A DNA stretch of 64,000 nt, from contig CM043953.1 of assembly GCA_014529385.2 (NCBI GenBank), positions 96,103,342-96,167,341 on the forward strand. Direction: 5' to 3'. Source of the DNA: Adiantum capillus-veneris. Lineage: Eukaryota; Streptophyta; Polypodiopsida; Polypodiales; Pteridaceae. Shown piece after piece: positions 13,020 to 24,919 of the stretch (the stretch's first letter is position 1; every line of letters starts with the position of its first letter). Below the pieces are notes generated by a model. It saw only the letters and a program-made list of their open reading frames with translations. It was not told the origin of the DNA and ran no database searches. A program made the translations under genes and the position numbers.

Positions 13020-13850
13020 TTGGGGCATAGTTATGTCTGCAATTAGAGATAGACGATGATACAGTGCAAGATCTTATTGATGATGCCTCACTCGTCTACC
13101 CAGGCACACCTCTCGACACACCTCGGACACCTTGGGGGGCACACGATCCTAGTGCCTCCAAGCTCTATAGTGTACGGGTAGAGTCGGGACTGAGATGGAG
13201 TCGGGACTGAGATGAGACTGCGGATTCGCCAGCTCGCGGAGTTGCAGTTTTCGACCAGCATTCTGACACCTTGGCTTGAGCAGGATGAGGACAAAGTCAG
13301 TTATATAGTGGAGACCATCTTGAGAGAGTACCAGCCTGCTCCGGGTTCAAAGGCTGTTCTGAGGAGGTGGATAAGGGTGTTGCATGGGACACCGTGAAAC
13401 ATCGACGAGATGCAGCTCGGCAAGCTTTTGGGACCAGCTCGCAGAAGCCTTCGGGCATCCCACACGAGACGTGGGTGCAGATCAGAGAGGATGAGCGGAC
13501 AGCGGACATGCGGTTCAGACAGCAGCGTCAGGCCGCACAGATACGATAGATGACCAGGGGGACATCTCATCTTGGCAGTGGAGGCTTGGACACCTTTCGC
13601 TATGAGTTTGTGAGTTTCTAATCCAATCCTAGCTATGGCGTTTTTTAAAACGTGATGAATCATGTATTCTTATTACTTTGATTTTTGTATTAACGCAGAA
13701 TCTTGCGATGCATCGAGCCCCAACACGCCAAGAGGAGACATATGGATATCGCAGAGGTATCTATGAAGTATTGAATGATCTTGATGCTTCAGGAGAGCCT
13801 GTAGACTGGGAGGCCTTAGAGTCTCGTTGATCGCTTGAGGTGAGATGTTA
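13020..13850 (+). pseudogene. Second CACTA-type ORF, Ptta/En/Spm transposase-like fragment
   Basis: Plus-strand fragments read KHRRDAARQAFGTSSQ, RQQRQAAQIR, then after a stop MTRGTSHLGSGGLDTFRYEF, and past an intron-like AT-rich gap APTRQEETYGYRRGIYEVL. Their order and spacing resemble plant transposase PF03004 (a block of the type H..GS..F followed by a conserved R...Y region). The similarity is from memory and moderate. It lies directly downstream of the TNP2-like region, where a second CACTA product is expected. Confidence 0.45.
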
Positions 13851-13999
13851 ATATTTGTGAGTTGATTTAATTAAATAAGTATATGTGAAGTAATATCAAT
13901 ACTAATTTTGTGACTTGTCCTATGTGCAGGTTGTGATGCCTAGTCATCAGTGGATTTCATATATATGCTTTGTGAGACATAGACAGGCTTCTGTGTCTC

Positions 14000-14220
14000 T
14001 TTTTTGTATAGACATATATGGTTATGGTTATTGTCATTGTCATTGTATAGACATGGTTATTTCTCCTATTCTTGTATAGACATGGTTATGGTTATCTGCA
14101 TTATGGTTTTGATCACAGTGGTTATGGACGGTTATGGTTTTAATTTGGTTATGGTTTTGCACAAATTAATTTCGTTATGGTTATGGTTTTAAGTTAGTAC
14201 GGTTATGGTTTTGCACAAAG
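14000..14220 (+). repeat. GGTTATGG-rich degenerate array
   Basis: About ten copies of GGTTATGG or GTTATGG(TT) occur in about 200 bp at irregular spacing, all in one orientation. Such short-motif clusters are typical of CACTA subterminal regions, where they bind the second element protein, and this one lies downstream of the CACTA coding remains. It is alternatively an independent minisatellite. Confidence 0.7.
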
Positions 14221-14779
14221 TTCATTTCATTTCTTTCATTGGCCTTAGCAAACTAATTGCAACATGATTGTTAATATAATGTGCAAAACATTTAGATATG
14301 CTAGATTCAACTCAAAAATTTGTTGCGACGTCTTAGTAAGATGATGCCTAAATTCTAATTTATTTTGTTCACAGTTGTAGACATTGGTCTTGTATTTTTT
14401 TCTCATGGCAATTATCCGATTGAAAATTGTAAACATTAGACTTATAAATGAAATGTTTTGTATAGTATATCCATGGATTTAAATTGTATCTCTCTCACTT
14501 GTACACTCTCTCTCATTACTTATGGACCATGGTGCAAAGTGGAAGCAATATAATATGTGGTTTGTTGTATAGATTTTATATCAGAATACCCTAGTGCAAA
14601 GTTATTCAATGTTGCAAAAATTGAAATCAAATTCTACTCCGGGGCGCCCAATAGGAAATATGTAAGATAGCACATGCAAACAGAACAAGAGATCATGTCT
14701 AGAAGAAGCCATAGAGTGCTTAGGGCTTACGTACAATTTCAACCTGGTGTTGAAGGATTGGTATACTAGTGAAGAAATC
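14221..14779. other. No supported gene, AT-rich
   Basis: Nothing recognisable apart from short open frames; probably decayed transposon or intergenic sequence. Confidence 0.4.
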
Positions 14780-15180
14780 ACATGGTTCACCAAAATACTT
14801 GACACATCGCGACAAGTTGTGAAGTTCATCTTGAAATGATAAAGAGTGCTCGATTTGTACAAAATGCACATGTTAGTGATGTTGAAACTTCCTGTGAAAC
14901 TCGGTACTCCTCCGCAATATGTGCGCTGTGATTGACACTTTCAACTACACGGCCTTTAATGAATGGCAGCTTGAGTAGAAAGAAAAGGTGAAAGAGAAAA
15001 TTACATGTCTACGTGAGTCCATAAACCAACCTTCTTGGTGGAGGAGTGTAATGGATACATACCATGTAATGATGTCCGTTATGTTCGTGATTCACAACCT
15101 TGGTTAAAAGGTGCCAAATATGGGCAAAGTGTGGATAACGTGGTGGCATCTTATTGACCACCTATAGCTGCTTGCACATC
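14780..15180 (+). pseudogene. Possible hAT transposase relic
   Basis: Broken plus-strand frames read TSRQVVKFILK, then after stops KVKEKITCLRESINQPSWW and RSVMDTYHVMM. The first resembles the VVKFIREHQ stretch of the hAT transposase at 33-35 kb. The second resembles the NSPVFWRNVERIVTVSKP stretch that follows it in hAT/DUF659 proteins. Order and spacing are right but similarity is low and every frame is interrupted. Confidence 0.3.
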
Positions 15181-15645
15181 TTGGGTCATCTTCAATTTCT
15201 TGGGTAAGGAGGCTTCATCTTGAGCTTTCACCCGCTTCATCTTGATCTTATACTCCTCCCATTGTTTATCCCACAGCTCTATTTTTGTCATATCGCAAGT
15301 CGGAGGGAGATCTTCTTTTAAGTCTCTACAGCACACTTTCATATTGCTCAACACTGTCCTGACCTTGTGGTGGTGTCAAATTATCGGATCCCTGTGGAAA
15401 TCAGTAACTTATATTGTCCTTCGCCTCGTAGTCTGCACTCTGTGTTCTCCCAGATAGCGCTAGTAAGATTTTTAATAAAGACGCCACTTTCATTAATCTG
15501 TTGTATGCGACCATATGCACATGATGATATTGTCAAAATACATTATTTTTGAATGGCACAAATAATAGTTCTATTTTACTATGGCGTGATTTTTGCACTG
15601 GACAATTAGAAACAACATATCAAATACAGTTTCATGGGTGCACTG
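15181..15645. other. No supported gene
   Basis: A 67-codon minus-strand open frame (15151-15354), Lys-rich and ending in QDVQAAIGG, was not recognised. The rest is AT-rich without features. Confidence 0.35.
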
Positions 15646-16135
15646 GCACTCTCGCACTAGTTCAAACAAACCATAACTGTGACTTGAAGACTTCAAAATA
15701 ATGTGCACGATTATATTGATATAGATTGAAAATCATTTTCACTATAAGATGTTATGTTTAATCGTGTAAAATACAAAAAGACAAGTAACTCTTAAGTAAA
15801 CCATCCAGATCAAACAATACATGTAAACAATCCAAAATATTTCAACATACTGTGATAAACCATAAGACATGAGTTCATATTTTGCACGTTGCACTCTTAC
15901 ACTAGTTCAGATAAACCATACCCATGACTTAAAGACTTCAAAAAATTGTGCAAGATTATATTCATTCAGGTTGATAATCATTTTTACTTTAAAATTCTAT
16001 GTTTAATCGTGCAAAATGCAATAAAAACAAGTAACTCCTAAGAAAATCATTTAGATCCAACAACACAGGTTAAAAACCCAAAACATTTCAAATATTGTGA
16101 TAGAACACGTCTTATGAGTTTATATTTTGTACGTT
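15646..16135. repeat. Tandem duplication of a 245-bp unit
   Basis: Unit 1 is 15646-15890 and unit 2 is 15891-16135, both beginning GCACTCT..CACTAGTTCA and ending TTTG(C/T)ACGTT. Both are exactly 245 bp despite many substitutions between them. No coding potential was seen. Confidence 0.9.
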
Positions 16136-16607
16136 ATCGCTCCAAAAATAATTGATATAGTAGAAGACATGTGCATCGTGATGTACATAATGCCAATCTC
16201 ATTTTAATTCATTTTAAAACATTAATAGGATACAATTCCATTAATAGGATACCACTCATAAATTACAACGAGCGTCTTCCTCTTTAAAAAGGTTAAAATG
16301 AACGTCTTATATGCAAATTTATGGAACATAGTCTTAATTATGCCCGAGTTTTTGGCTTCTTATGTGCTTTGAGTGGCATCTCACTTGGTAGGCCTTGCCC
16401 TCAAAAGGTAAACTGGGTTTTGCAGGTTAAGATGCAATAGGCATAGCTTGTAGTTGGCGATCAGAATTCTCTCCACAAAATTTTCGAGTTTCGAATCCTT
16501 TATCCATGATGAGGTCTTCTAATAATTGGAAGTATCAACACCTTGTCAAGAATTCAAATACCAAGTAGGTAACCTCTTTTCAGTGGTACAATCATGTGTA
16601 GATGCCT

Positions 16608-16654
16608 CGTATATATATATATATATATATATATAAGCTCTCGAGTCACGACTA

Positions 16655-16685
<31 letters not shown>
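16608..16685. repeat. (TA)n and (CT)n microsatellites
   Basis: A TA tract lies at about 16608-16634 and a CT tract at about 16658-16685. The surrounding 16136-16960 holds no recognisable gene. Confidence 0.85.
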
Positions 16686-16688
<3 letters not shown>

Positions 16689-16966
16689 GTCCCGGCCTTG
16701 CTTGCAATGCCCGGGGAGGCTTAATTTGGGCACCATGCATGGCTAGCAAGTCGATATTTCTCTATTGCCACAAAATAATGGCATAATATCCATATTGTCT
16801 TCTAGAAGTAAAGGATGGAGGTGCTCTTATGCTCCTAGAAGAGTCTCATGACCAGACTCGAGAAGCAAAATGTGGCCTAATCGTTTCTACAAGAAAGTTC
16901 TCCCAAGTTTGAAAGGCACAGTACTTGAATGCCCATGCCCCACCCTTTCTAGCAATTAATGTCTAG

Positions 16967-16984
16967 TGGTATCAGAGCATGGTC
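16967..16984 (+). other. Primer-binding site for initiator tRNA-Met (orphan)
   Basis: TGGTATCAGAGCATGG matches the standard plant LTR-retrotransposon PBS complementary to the 3' end of initiator tRNA-Met. It is in plus orientation, so it belongs to a different element from the minus-strand element A starting 80 bp further right. Sequence to its left (about 16740-16966) could be the end of that element's 5' LTR. The element is probably truncated by element A. Confidence 0.6.
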
Positions 16985-17066
16985 TCCTCTCTTTCTGTAT
17001 AAAGGAGGACAACTCTAGGAAGATACGGGAAGAAGCCATGACAAGCCAAGAGAGAAGTTAGCATGC

Positions 17067-17985
17067 CGTGGGACGCATGTCTAACCTCACCATCCTATCT
17101 TATTGCAGTATTAGCGAGAACCACAATTAATTTGTCAAACCATGGGACGAAGCTGAATCGACTAGTGCATAGAGGCTACAAGAGGTTGTCAATCTCTTGG
17201 AAAACATCTAGCAACTTGCAGCTATCTCAAGCTACACTCAAGTGAGTGAAATCACCAAAAGCCAATCGCTCATTGGCAAGAAAATCACATCCGTTACAGC
17301 ATCAAATGACATCCAAATGTAATGAAACTTCTAGGAAAAGTTTATAAGACCTAAGCACACATGCCTATGGCCTCAAACCCCACTTTAGGTCAAGTTCCAA
17401 AATCGCGATTATTAACAGCAGTGGATTTTTGACCTCTTCGTTTTCGACCCAGAATGCATCTAAATGCTTAGCAATGATTCCCCAATACCCCGCCTATGCT
17501 TAGTTTTTGTTTTATAAGTGTAAATGCATAGTTATGATGAGATTAGGCCGTGGGTCGGCGACGCCAAAAGCTACGAAATACTGTGAATGGCTTACGTCAA
17601 TGCGTAGAGATCTTACCTACGGTTGCAATGCAAAAAATGCATTCGCACTGTGACAACCGGAGAGGGAGTAGGAATCTAGAGAAGGGGAGACGTGAGCGTC
17701 GTTAGCTCACGCTGTGTATTTCTTATCCAAAAACTTTTAAAAACTTACAAAAATTGGCTTTTATACCTTATCCAAGGTTTTTGGGTGGTCAAAAGTAATA
17801 ATCCGGAGTTCTACCAAATCTGAGAATTGAATGGCTGATACAATGTAGAAGCTTGTAGCTCCGGCTCATTAATTACAAGGTTTATCAAGAAAACAGGAGT
17901 TACAATATTTCCGATTTATCAAAATAATAATTGTTTTACAAGGAGAACTCTGAAAAATGGTGTCCACGCTAGCTTGCTGCTAACA
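17067..17985 (-). repeat. Element A 3' LTR (complete, 919 bp)
   Basis: It starts (plus strand) at CGTGGGACGC, where the right LTR has TGTGGGACGC, and ends at GCTGCTAACA, so on the element strand it begins TGTTAGCAGC directly after the PPT. It carries a half-degraded version of the element's palindrome (AATCGCGATTATTAAC at 17401). It contains 174 bp (17467-17640), flanked by AAATGC direct repeats, that are absent from the right LTR. Confidence 0.88.
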
Positions 17986-17999
17986 TTCCTCCCTCCTCG
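17986..17999 (-). other. Element A polypurine tract
   Basis: TTCCTCCCTCCTCG on the plus strand is a purine tract on the element strand, directly next to the 3' LTR. It is the expected primer for plus-strand DNA synthesis. Confidence 0.8.
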
Positions 18000-18023
18000 C
18001 CTGTGTCGTCCCTTGACACAGCT

Positions 18024-21000
18024 TTATGGGCAGAAGTAATCTTCAGATTGACGGCGGGCGAGGCGGTCCTTCCGTGCTTCCAGTGCTTTTTGATATCTGA
18101 TTTTGCGTTCTTTGTCTGGCACTTGCAAAGACTGCATGCTGACTTTGTTTTTTAGTTCCACTACTGAGTAGCCTATAAATCTTGCTGTAAGGTTTCTTAT
18201 CACCGGTGCAAATATCTTCGTTCGCCAGGTGAAGAAGCCAGTGTAAAATGCCTCCTCAAAAGCTAGCATATTGTGCGAGGGCAGAAACATGCATCTGGCA
18301 TAAAATCCATAAAAAACTTCTTTCGAGGGTTGCCCACTCAGATCATAGCAGAGGCCCTTGTTTCCTTCCAAAAATGAGAGCCATGGGGCTCCTATCTGCT
18401 CACGATCATTGAAGACTTGTATGCAAGTAAGTAGCATCCTACAGATTTTGTATAGCATTGCATAGGAGAGATCTGGCATACTTTTGAAGAATGTCATAGT
18501 GCCCGTTAGGGTTTTCACCATGTATTCTTCTGTTGCATGGACTCTCTCTGGAGCTAGCAGCGTGGGAAAATTCAGCCATGTGGGCCTCTTCTTCTGAAGT
18601 GCTTCGTGTGCTTGCCATTTTCTTACTCGCGGTACATGACAAAATGTTGGATCTTTCTGTATGGTCGCAGTTGCTCTCGTGACCAGAATCAAGTATCTTG
18701 GATTCTTGTTCAGCCAGCTTAGCCTCCACTTTGGGTGGGCTTGATCTGCACCATCTTCTTACATATCCTTGTAGAATCTTTCCTTTACCTATAAGAGTTC
18801 AACCTTGATGAGAGGGTATGGCAGGGATTGTTGGTGCCATTGAGCATTGATTTGATTGGGAGTGAGCTGTGTGACGTTGACAGAGTGTAAAACTCTCAAC
18901 TCCCAATCCATAGCTTCCTTCCATTGCTCATCTACCTCCAAGGAGATCTTCTCCTTCAGTGCATCTTCTTCAGCCTTTGACAGCTGGACCATCGGCACTG
19001 TATCTTCCTCTGTGACTTGGATTTGAAAATCTTCTCCCCCACTCGACTCTACTGTAGACTGCTTCTTAAAGTCAGCAAATGAGACCGAGGGAATTTCCAC
19101 TTGGGGCGGCTCTAAAGTGCCTGCCTCTTCCTGTATATCCAGCCTTCCATGTCTGAGGAGTTGGTTCACTCTTTTCAATTCTGCAATTTTTTTAAGGACC
19201 TCCTCCTCTCTCTTGACCCGCATGAGTGCCAGGTCTCTGTGTTGTGACTTCTCTAGCTTCAACTCCAGCTCTAAATCTTTGTTTTTCTTCTCAAGTGCTT
19301 TATACACCTCATTTGTTCCCTTGATCAAGGCCACGGCTGGATTTTCTCTTAATTGCCGTAAGAAAGTGGCCTGATCGTTAATTCTTTGTTCCAAATATTG
19401 TAGAGATGCGTTTGCTACATCTAATTGTACTTGAATCTTCTGAGTGGACAGAGATGTGGTAAGAGGTTCATTTATCACCTCTGTCAAGTGCTCATCTTTC
19501 ACTTTGCAGGCATCAGATAACTTAGTCAGAAGATCGCCCAACTCTTCCATTTCCTTCTATTGGTTGTCCCTGGCTATCTGATGTTGTTCTGCTTCAGTCT
19601 TTAGCTCTTGTACTTGCCTTTGAAGATCAGTGATAGTAGCCATTCTGTCGTCGAGCTCGCCTTGAAGAGCATCGATGACCATTTCTATTTCTTTGGCTTT
19701 AGTACTACGGTTAAAGGCTGTTGAGCGGAGTTTCTCCGTCATGATTTACATATGCCTTGCATACTCGTTCACTTGTAGAATGACTTCATCATTGGACTGC
19801 CACGATTCTTGTTGTGCTAGTTCAAATGTGCCGATAGTCTCTTGTGTTGCTTCTTGCTGTGTTGTTATTTCTGGTGTTTCTATAGAGATGGTTGCTTTAT
19901 CTTTGCCATCCTGAGGTTTTGAAACCTCGGCAGTTGTTGGTGGCTGAGTGGAAACAAGCTGTGTGGTCTCAACTTTTACAATTTCTTTGGTTGCAGGCCT
20001 TTCCGCCTTCTCAGTCCCGGTTTCTTCCTCATGCGTAGTGGTCTGCTCTTTTTTTGTATCTTGCTCTTTATCAGTTTCATCCGCCTCCTTGTGAGTATCC
20101 TCGGCTCTCTGCTCTGGTGCTGGTTCAGCTTCCTTTTCTTCATGTTGCTCAGCGTGGTCAGTTTGTTGTGTAGATTCCGTTTGGTGGGTGAAATCAGACT
20201 CTTTTTCCTTGTCAGTCTCGGCCTCTTCAGTGGTCTCTTGGCTTGGCGGTGATGATGGTGGAGTGGGCATGGGATGGTCCTGTTGTTCTGGCGGCGGTGA
20301 GGTGGGTCGGGGAGATGCCTGGCCTTGCTCTTGAGTTGCTACTTCCTCAGCTTTCTTGGCCGCTTCTTTCGCCTCTTTCAGCTTCAGGGCCTCTGCCTCT
20401 TGGTACATTCTTTCTAAATGATCCTTGGGATCCTCGGCCTCTTTCCTTGAATGATGTTTCATTCGAAGTTCCTTCAAGTCGGTGGGTACCCACTTTTCTA
20501 GGTCTTTTTATTGCGCTTGCCTAGTGCGCTGATACGCCTGTTTTTCTCTTTCAAATCTTGCTTGCTTTTGAGCTGGCTCCTCTTGGTGGGTAGCCACAGA
20601 TTTCCTCTTCATCTCTTCCCTCCTAACTCTTTTTTCTTTGTTGTCAGAGCTTTCACTGCTATGCTGCTCTGATGAACGGTCATCGGATTCATCACCTGAT
20701 TTAAATGATCGCTTAGCAGATCTTGTAGATCTTGGAGAGGGTTGATGAGCTGCGCGCCAAGATCCATGTGTTCTGATCCGGGGCAGGCGGTAGGTTGTCA
20801 GCCATGTCGATGGCATGATAGGCTATTCTGGTCAATACTTTCGGCGCGCCCATGTATGTTATCTTTTCCTCCTTCTTGGTGGCCTTCAATGTTGTCAACA
20901 CATACTGCACGTGGTCCACAGGTTGTCTGGTGGTTGACTTCAGAACTTGTGTAAAAGTGGTGGCCACGGCATGATTTGGTGTTGTATACCTTGGTGGCCT

Positions 21001-21283
21001 TTTCGCCAGGAAATGGAAATGTTGGTGGTACACATGGGCTGTCTCTTCCACCTTCTTGTGGATGAGATCGGCAAATGTAGCCGCAGTTGTTTCCTTTGTA
21101 AACGTGCCCCGCTATTTTCCTATCTCTTGCCCGCATAGTCATCCCTTCAGTGGGCAACTTGAGTGCCTCTGCCACTATTTCCTTTGTAATTATAACCTGA
21201 GATTTGGGCAGTTCAGTCTTCCTTGATGGTGGACAGAAGTTTGTAAGCTTTCTAAAAGTGTACTCCGCATGGCTCTTGTTCAT
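18024..21283 (-). pseudogene. Element A accessory ORF downstream of pol, coiled-coil, about 1000 codons
   Basis: The N-terminal part (21283-20713) reads TFRKLTNF, KSQVIITKEIVAEALKLP and RDRKIAGHVYKG, a folded-looking domain reminiscent of plant-transposon-associated domains in Gypsy accessory ORFs, but not firmly identified. From 20816 to 18024 one frame stays open except for five in-frame stops (TAA near 20509, TAA near 19746, TAG near 19557, TAG near 18789, TAA near 18740). It contains a Glu/Lys/Gln-rich low-complexity region (20.5-19.7 kb), a long Leu-heptad coiled coil (19.7-18.9 kb) and a compact C-terminal domain (18.7-18.0 kb: FHTG-like Trp/Phe-rich, ending Lys/Arg-rich). Two frameshifts (about 21060 and 20750) separate the N-terminal part. 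Position between integrase and PPT matches env-like or aORF genes of large Gypsy elements; no transmembrane segment is evident. Confidence 0.65.
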
Positions 21284-21751
21284 AGAAGTGTCGGAGTCCC
21301 AACCTGCGGTTAGCCTCTTTGGTTTCTGGCTTTGCTACGACATCATAAACCTCTTTAGGCAAGAGCTGCAACTCCATCGGATGTCCTTCTTCACTCTTAA
21401 ACCTGCGAGTGAATATTGTGGTGTGGTGTTCTTCTAACTGCTCTTTAGAAAGGTAAGATGCCTTTGCATTTTTTACTGACTCAGGGTCCAGTTGATACGG
21501 GGGCAGCTGTTGCAGTTTCTCGTTTTGGTTTTACTTTTTCTTGGATTTCTCCATGGCTTGCATTGCTCCTGTTTAGTGAATAGAGTACAAAGTTAGCGGA
21601 GTTGTCAGATTTTTCTCCAGAATGTCCTTTTAGATTGACTTGCTGATAATCTGTTCCAAATTGCTTCAAATCAATTTTTGAACAAGCAAAGATGCACAAA
21701 ATCATGCAAGGAACAAAACTGTATGGCCAAAAAAAAAAAAATGCAACCAAA

Positions 21752-22352
21752 GTAAATAATCGCGATTATTTACAGCTGGAAAAAATTTCAACTTTTTTGC
21801 AAACTTGGCTTTATAGGCTTGAAGTATATGCCAATTACATGCTCTGAGGGAAATATGGGCTCATTTGGATGTACAAGGTGAAAATGGTACCAGATTTTGG
21901 CTTTAAGTCTCTAAAACAGTAGATATAAAGAAAATTTGAGATTTTGAAAATCCAGATTGGCTCAAAATTGGCTAGTGGGTTTATCACAACATGTACTTTG
22001 GATGTATGATGAAAAATTTTCCAAATTGTCCCATTTTGGCCAAAAAGTAAATAATCGCGATTATTAACTTTTCTTCCAAGGTTGACATTTTTTGGCATAG
22101 ACTGGTTCTAGGCATGGTATAGACCTTGTGTATGAATTATGAGGTGATTTGGATCAAGAAAAGTTGTCCATAACCCAAATTTTGGCTTACATAGACTTAT
22201 TTGCGTTTTTTGGTAATTTTGCCAGTAATGGGTGGTCATTTTGGCTCATACTTGATTTTTGGCATGTAATAGGTGTGTACACATGATAGGTGAGGTGAAT
22301 TGACAATTTCCATGCAAAAATGTTACAAAAGTAAATAATCACGATTATTTAC
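21752..22352. repeat. Iterated 22-bp palindromes in element A 3' non-coding region
   Basis: A palindrome made of GTAAATAATCG and its reverse complement occurs perfectly at 21752-21773 and nearly so at 22047-22068 and 22331-22352 (the last with CG changed to CA). Spacing is 295 and 284 bp. Each is followed by similar AT-rich text (TTTTTGCAA..TTT, then a TTTATAGGCTTGAA-type motif), so these are diverged tandem units of about 285 bp. Confidence 0.85.
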
Positions 22353-22359
22353 AACAGTG

Positions 22360-24100
22360 ACAAAAACTTTGCATTTCACATAAATTTTGACCTAGACATG
22401 TTTCATACACCTAATACAAGTCCTAAATTGAATTTGGTCAAGTTTGATCATGCCAGCATCACTTTGTGCTCTGTTGAATTTGAAATCACCATTTTTTGTG
22501 ACTACTCTATCTGTTGGGTTGGTCGGTCAACTTTGAGGCTTTGGACTTGTCCGTAACATCATCGTGAAGCTATCTGTCCAATTCTGGCTCATTTGGAGTC
22601 AGTTTGGCCTCGTATGTCGAATTTGACGCTTTGTAACCTTCGAGGTGTTTTCCGTTTTCGAGGGTTTTACTTAATGGATTTCTCCAAACCAATCATATAT
22701 ATTGTATATGAACCTCATTAGTAGGCCATCTGTGGAGTCGGGTCGGAATTCTGGCCTTTCCCAAAAAACCATGATTCTCTACTGAGGACCTCCTTGAACC
22801 CAGCCGAATGATCATCTGATGGTATGCAATGGTTCTATTATGTTAGGGCATGGTATGGTTCAAATCCCATCCGATTTGGTCAAGCTGGCAGGCCGCTATG
22901 GTCACTTTTAGGTCGTAGGTCTTCGTGCACTGCATGACTTCTAGGGTTTTTTCTAGGGCTTTAGACTAGCTACAGGCCATACAAAATGGATCATTGATTA
23001 GTAAGGAGCTTACCCCTCATGTCTCGTGTGAGACGGCACTGAAAAAGGTCAAGTGTGGGCTCCGAAAATGACGCGCCAAAGAAGCCGAAATGCTCTCTCT
23101 TCAAAGCTCCAAGTGGAAATGAGGTGGTTTTAGCCTACTCTGGCTATCTATACTCGGACTTCCCGAACCAAATTTCCCTAGATTCCCCCGTTAGTCCTAT
23201 TAAGCCTTGAAATCTTTGGTACGCTCAAAAATATCCCAAATCGGATTCCTGTAGCTCATTCTGCAAAAAAACTGCAGAAGTAGGCCTGGCGACCTAATTT
23301 AGGCTTCCCGCTTCCATCTTCTGATTTTGTTGAAAATTTTTGTGCTTGTCCGCCTTGTCTTTCTGATCACCATCGTGTCTCCTCTTTTTCCATCTGAGCT
23401 TTCCTGCTAATTATTATTAATTTTTGACCTTTTTATTGGAAAAATCAAAGAAAATAGAAAAATGCTGTAAAAAAGCAAAGTGAAAATCCAATAATTAAGA
23501 AAATCTCCTGAAAAACACATCTTTATTGTTTTTTGTCGGATTTCTCCATTTTTAAGTCTTCCCATCAACAGAAATGATAAAAAATACTCAAAAAGGACTA
23601 TTTTTGATGATTTTCTGATAGTATATACACTATTTACACTCATCGGGAAGATATTATCAGTGACTTTTCCACAGACGATGAATTTTAAGGGTATTGTTAG
23701 GTAATTTTGCACAAAATCACACGTTAACATGAAACTTTTTCCTCCCTCTTCAAACATTGCCCTTAATTACTTAGTATTTAGTAGTATCCTTCCACGCTTC
23801 CTAGATGGCGTTCTCCGGGACGACTGTGTGCATGGGTTGAACAATTGTGTCTATGCATATCCATGATTTTCTCTACCATGATATGAAGATCAATGCAATT
23901 CAACTCAATATATTGTGCAAGAGTTGGGTCTTGAGTAAATAACTCAAGGGTTTCAGATGTCGCGGTTTACTGTTGCTGGTGTCTTCCAAAGAGAAAATCC
24001 TGTAGCCTTTGTCCTCTCTGCTTGATAGGACCACCAGGGTGTTTAAGCACGCTGATTGCTTGAGCTGTTGGTAGCACTTTAAACGGTCGTCGACCTTTTT
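22360..24100. other. Element A non-coding region, no gene seen
   Basis: AT-rich sequence between the protease-like region and the accessory ORF. A 116-codon minus-strand open frame (23407-23757) is Phe/Leu/Ile-rich with no recognised domain and is not called. Confidence 0.45.
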
Positions 24101-24103
24101 CTC

Positions 24104-24910
24104 TCATCGGTAGCTCGGTTTGCTTGGTGCATAGTGTTTGAGAGTCTGTTGAGACTTAACTCGCCACTGTTTGATTGGTCTTACGTTGTGTGGGAAAGAT
24201 AAGTGCTCCTTTTTCTTCCAAACTTTTTTCATGTTAGGTTCCTTATTCATAGATGCTCGATTTTGTGCTCGAATCCTTGGAACCGTCTTCTGTTTCTTTG
24301 GTGAAGTTTTAGATACCCAGATCTGATTTGGTTTATCCACAAGTTGTGCTTTTGGTATCCAAATTTTCTTGACTCCTTGCATGCTACTTGTAGCATTTTT
24401 TTGTCGAGGGGATGGAGAAGATTTGCTTCGTGGATTGGTCCTCTGATTGCACCTTTTCCATTCCTCTTTTATTGGTGCAATGGGAAAAATGAATTGCCCT
24501 CCTTAAAGTGATAGCTTTAGCTGATTTGTATCCCAATCTGGTACTGCTTTGTATGTTCACATCCAAGGAATACCAAGAATCACAGTCTCATTCATGTGTT
24601 CATCTGGCAAGCATACAAACTAATTCGGACATGAGCATCCATGTATTACCACATTCAGGTTGACCACTCCCAATGTTGGAGTTGGATTCTCGTTGCATCC
24701 TTTGATTGTCCTTAATCCTGCGGTAGTCAATGCTTGACTTGTTGCTTTCTTGTATGTGGAATAACTGACGGCATTCACTCTAGCTCTTGTGTCTACCAAA
24801 GCATTGGTGCTATGATTATTGAGTTGTACTTTGATGCGCAGATCCATTTGAAAGTGCATCTTTAGGTAATTCCCATTGTCGATCATCTATTTCCAAAGTG
24901 TTGATGGGAA
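24104..24910 (-). pseudogene. Element A retroviral-type aspartic protease-like domain, located after integrase
   Basis: Element-strand frames read IPIPINTLE, LRIKVQLNNHSTNALVDTRA, then VNAVSYSTYK and, in a shifted frame, NETVILGIPWM. This is the layout of a Gypsy-type protease: hydrophobic strand, the catalytic loop D-T-G-A (here DTRA, so Gly is changed), Ala/Ser-rich flap region, then the ILG..W motif. After it comes a basic stretch with KIWIPK and QIWVSK repeats. It starts right after the integrase stop (TAG near 24920), whereas Ty3/Gypsy protease normally precedes RT. The domain is broken by one frameshift and stops. Confidence 0.6.
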
Positions 24911-24919
24911 TCGGTATCT

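Noticed and set aside
16967-16984. tRNA-Met gene
   Set aside because: Only the 3'-end complement is present, with no cloverleaf; it is a primer-binding site.
18024-20816. Variant genetic code (TAA/TAG read as Gln) to explain regular in-frame stops
   Set aside because: The globulin gene and LINE ORFs use standard stops, TGA stops also occur, and C-to-T decay explains the pattern.
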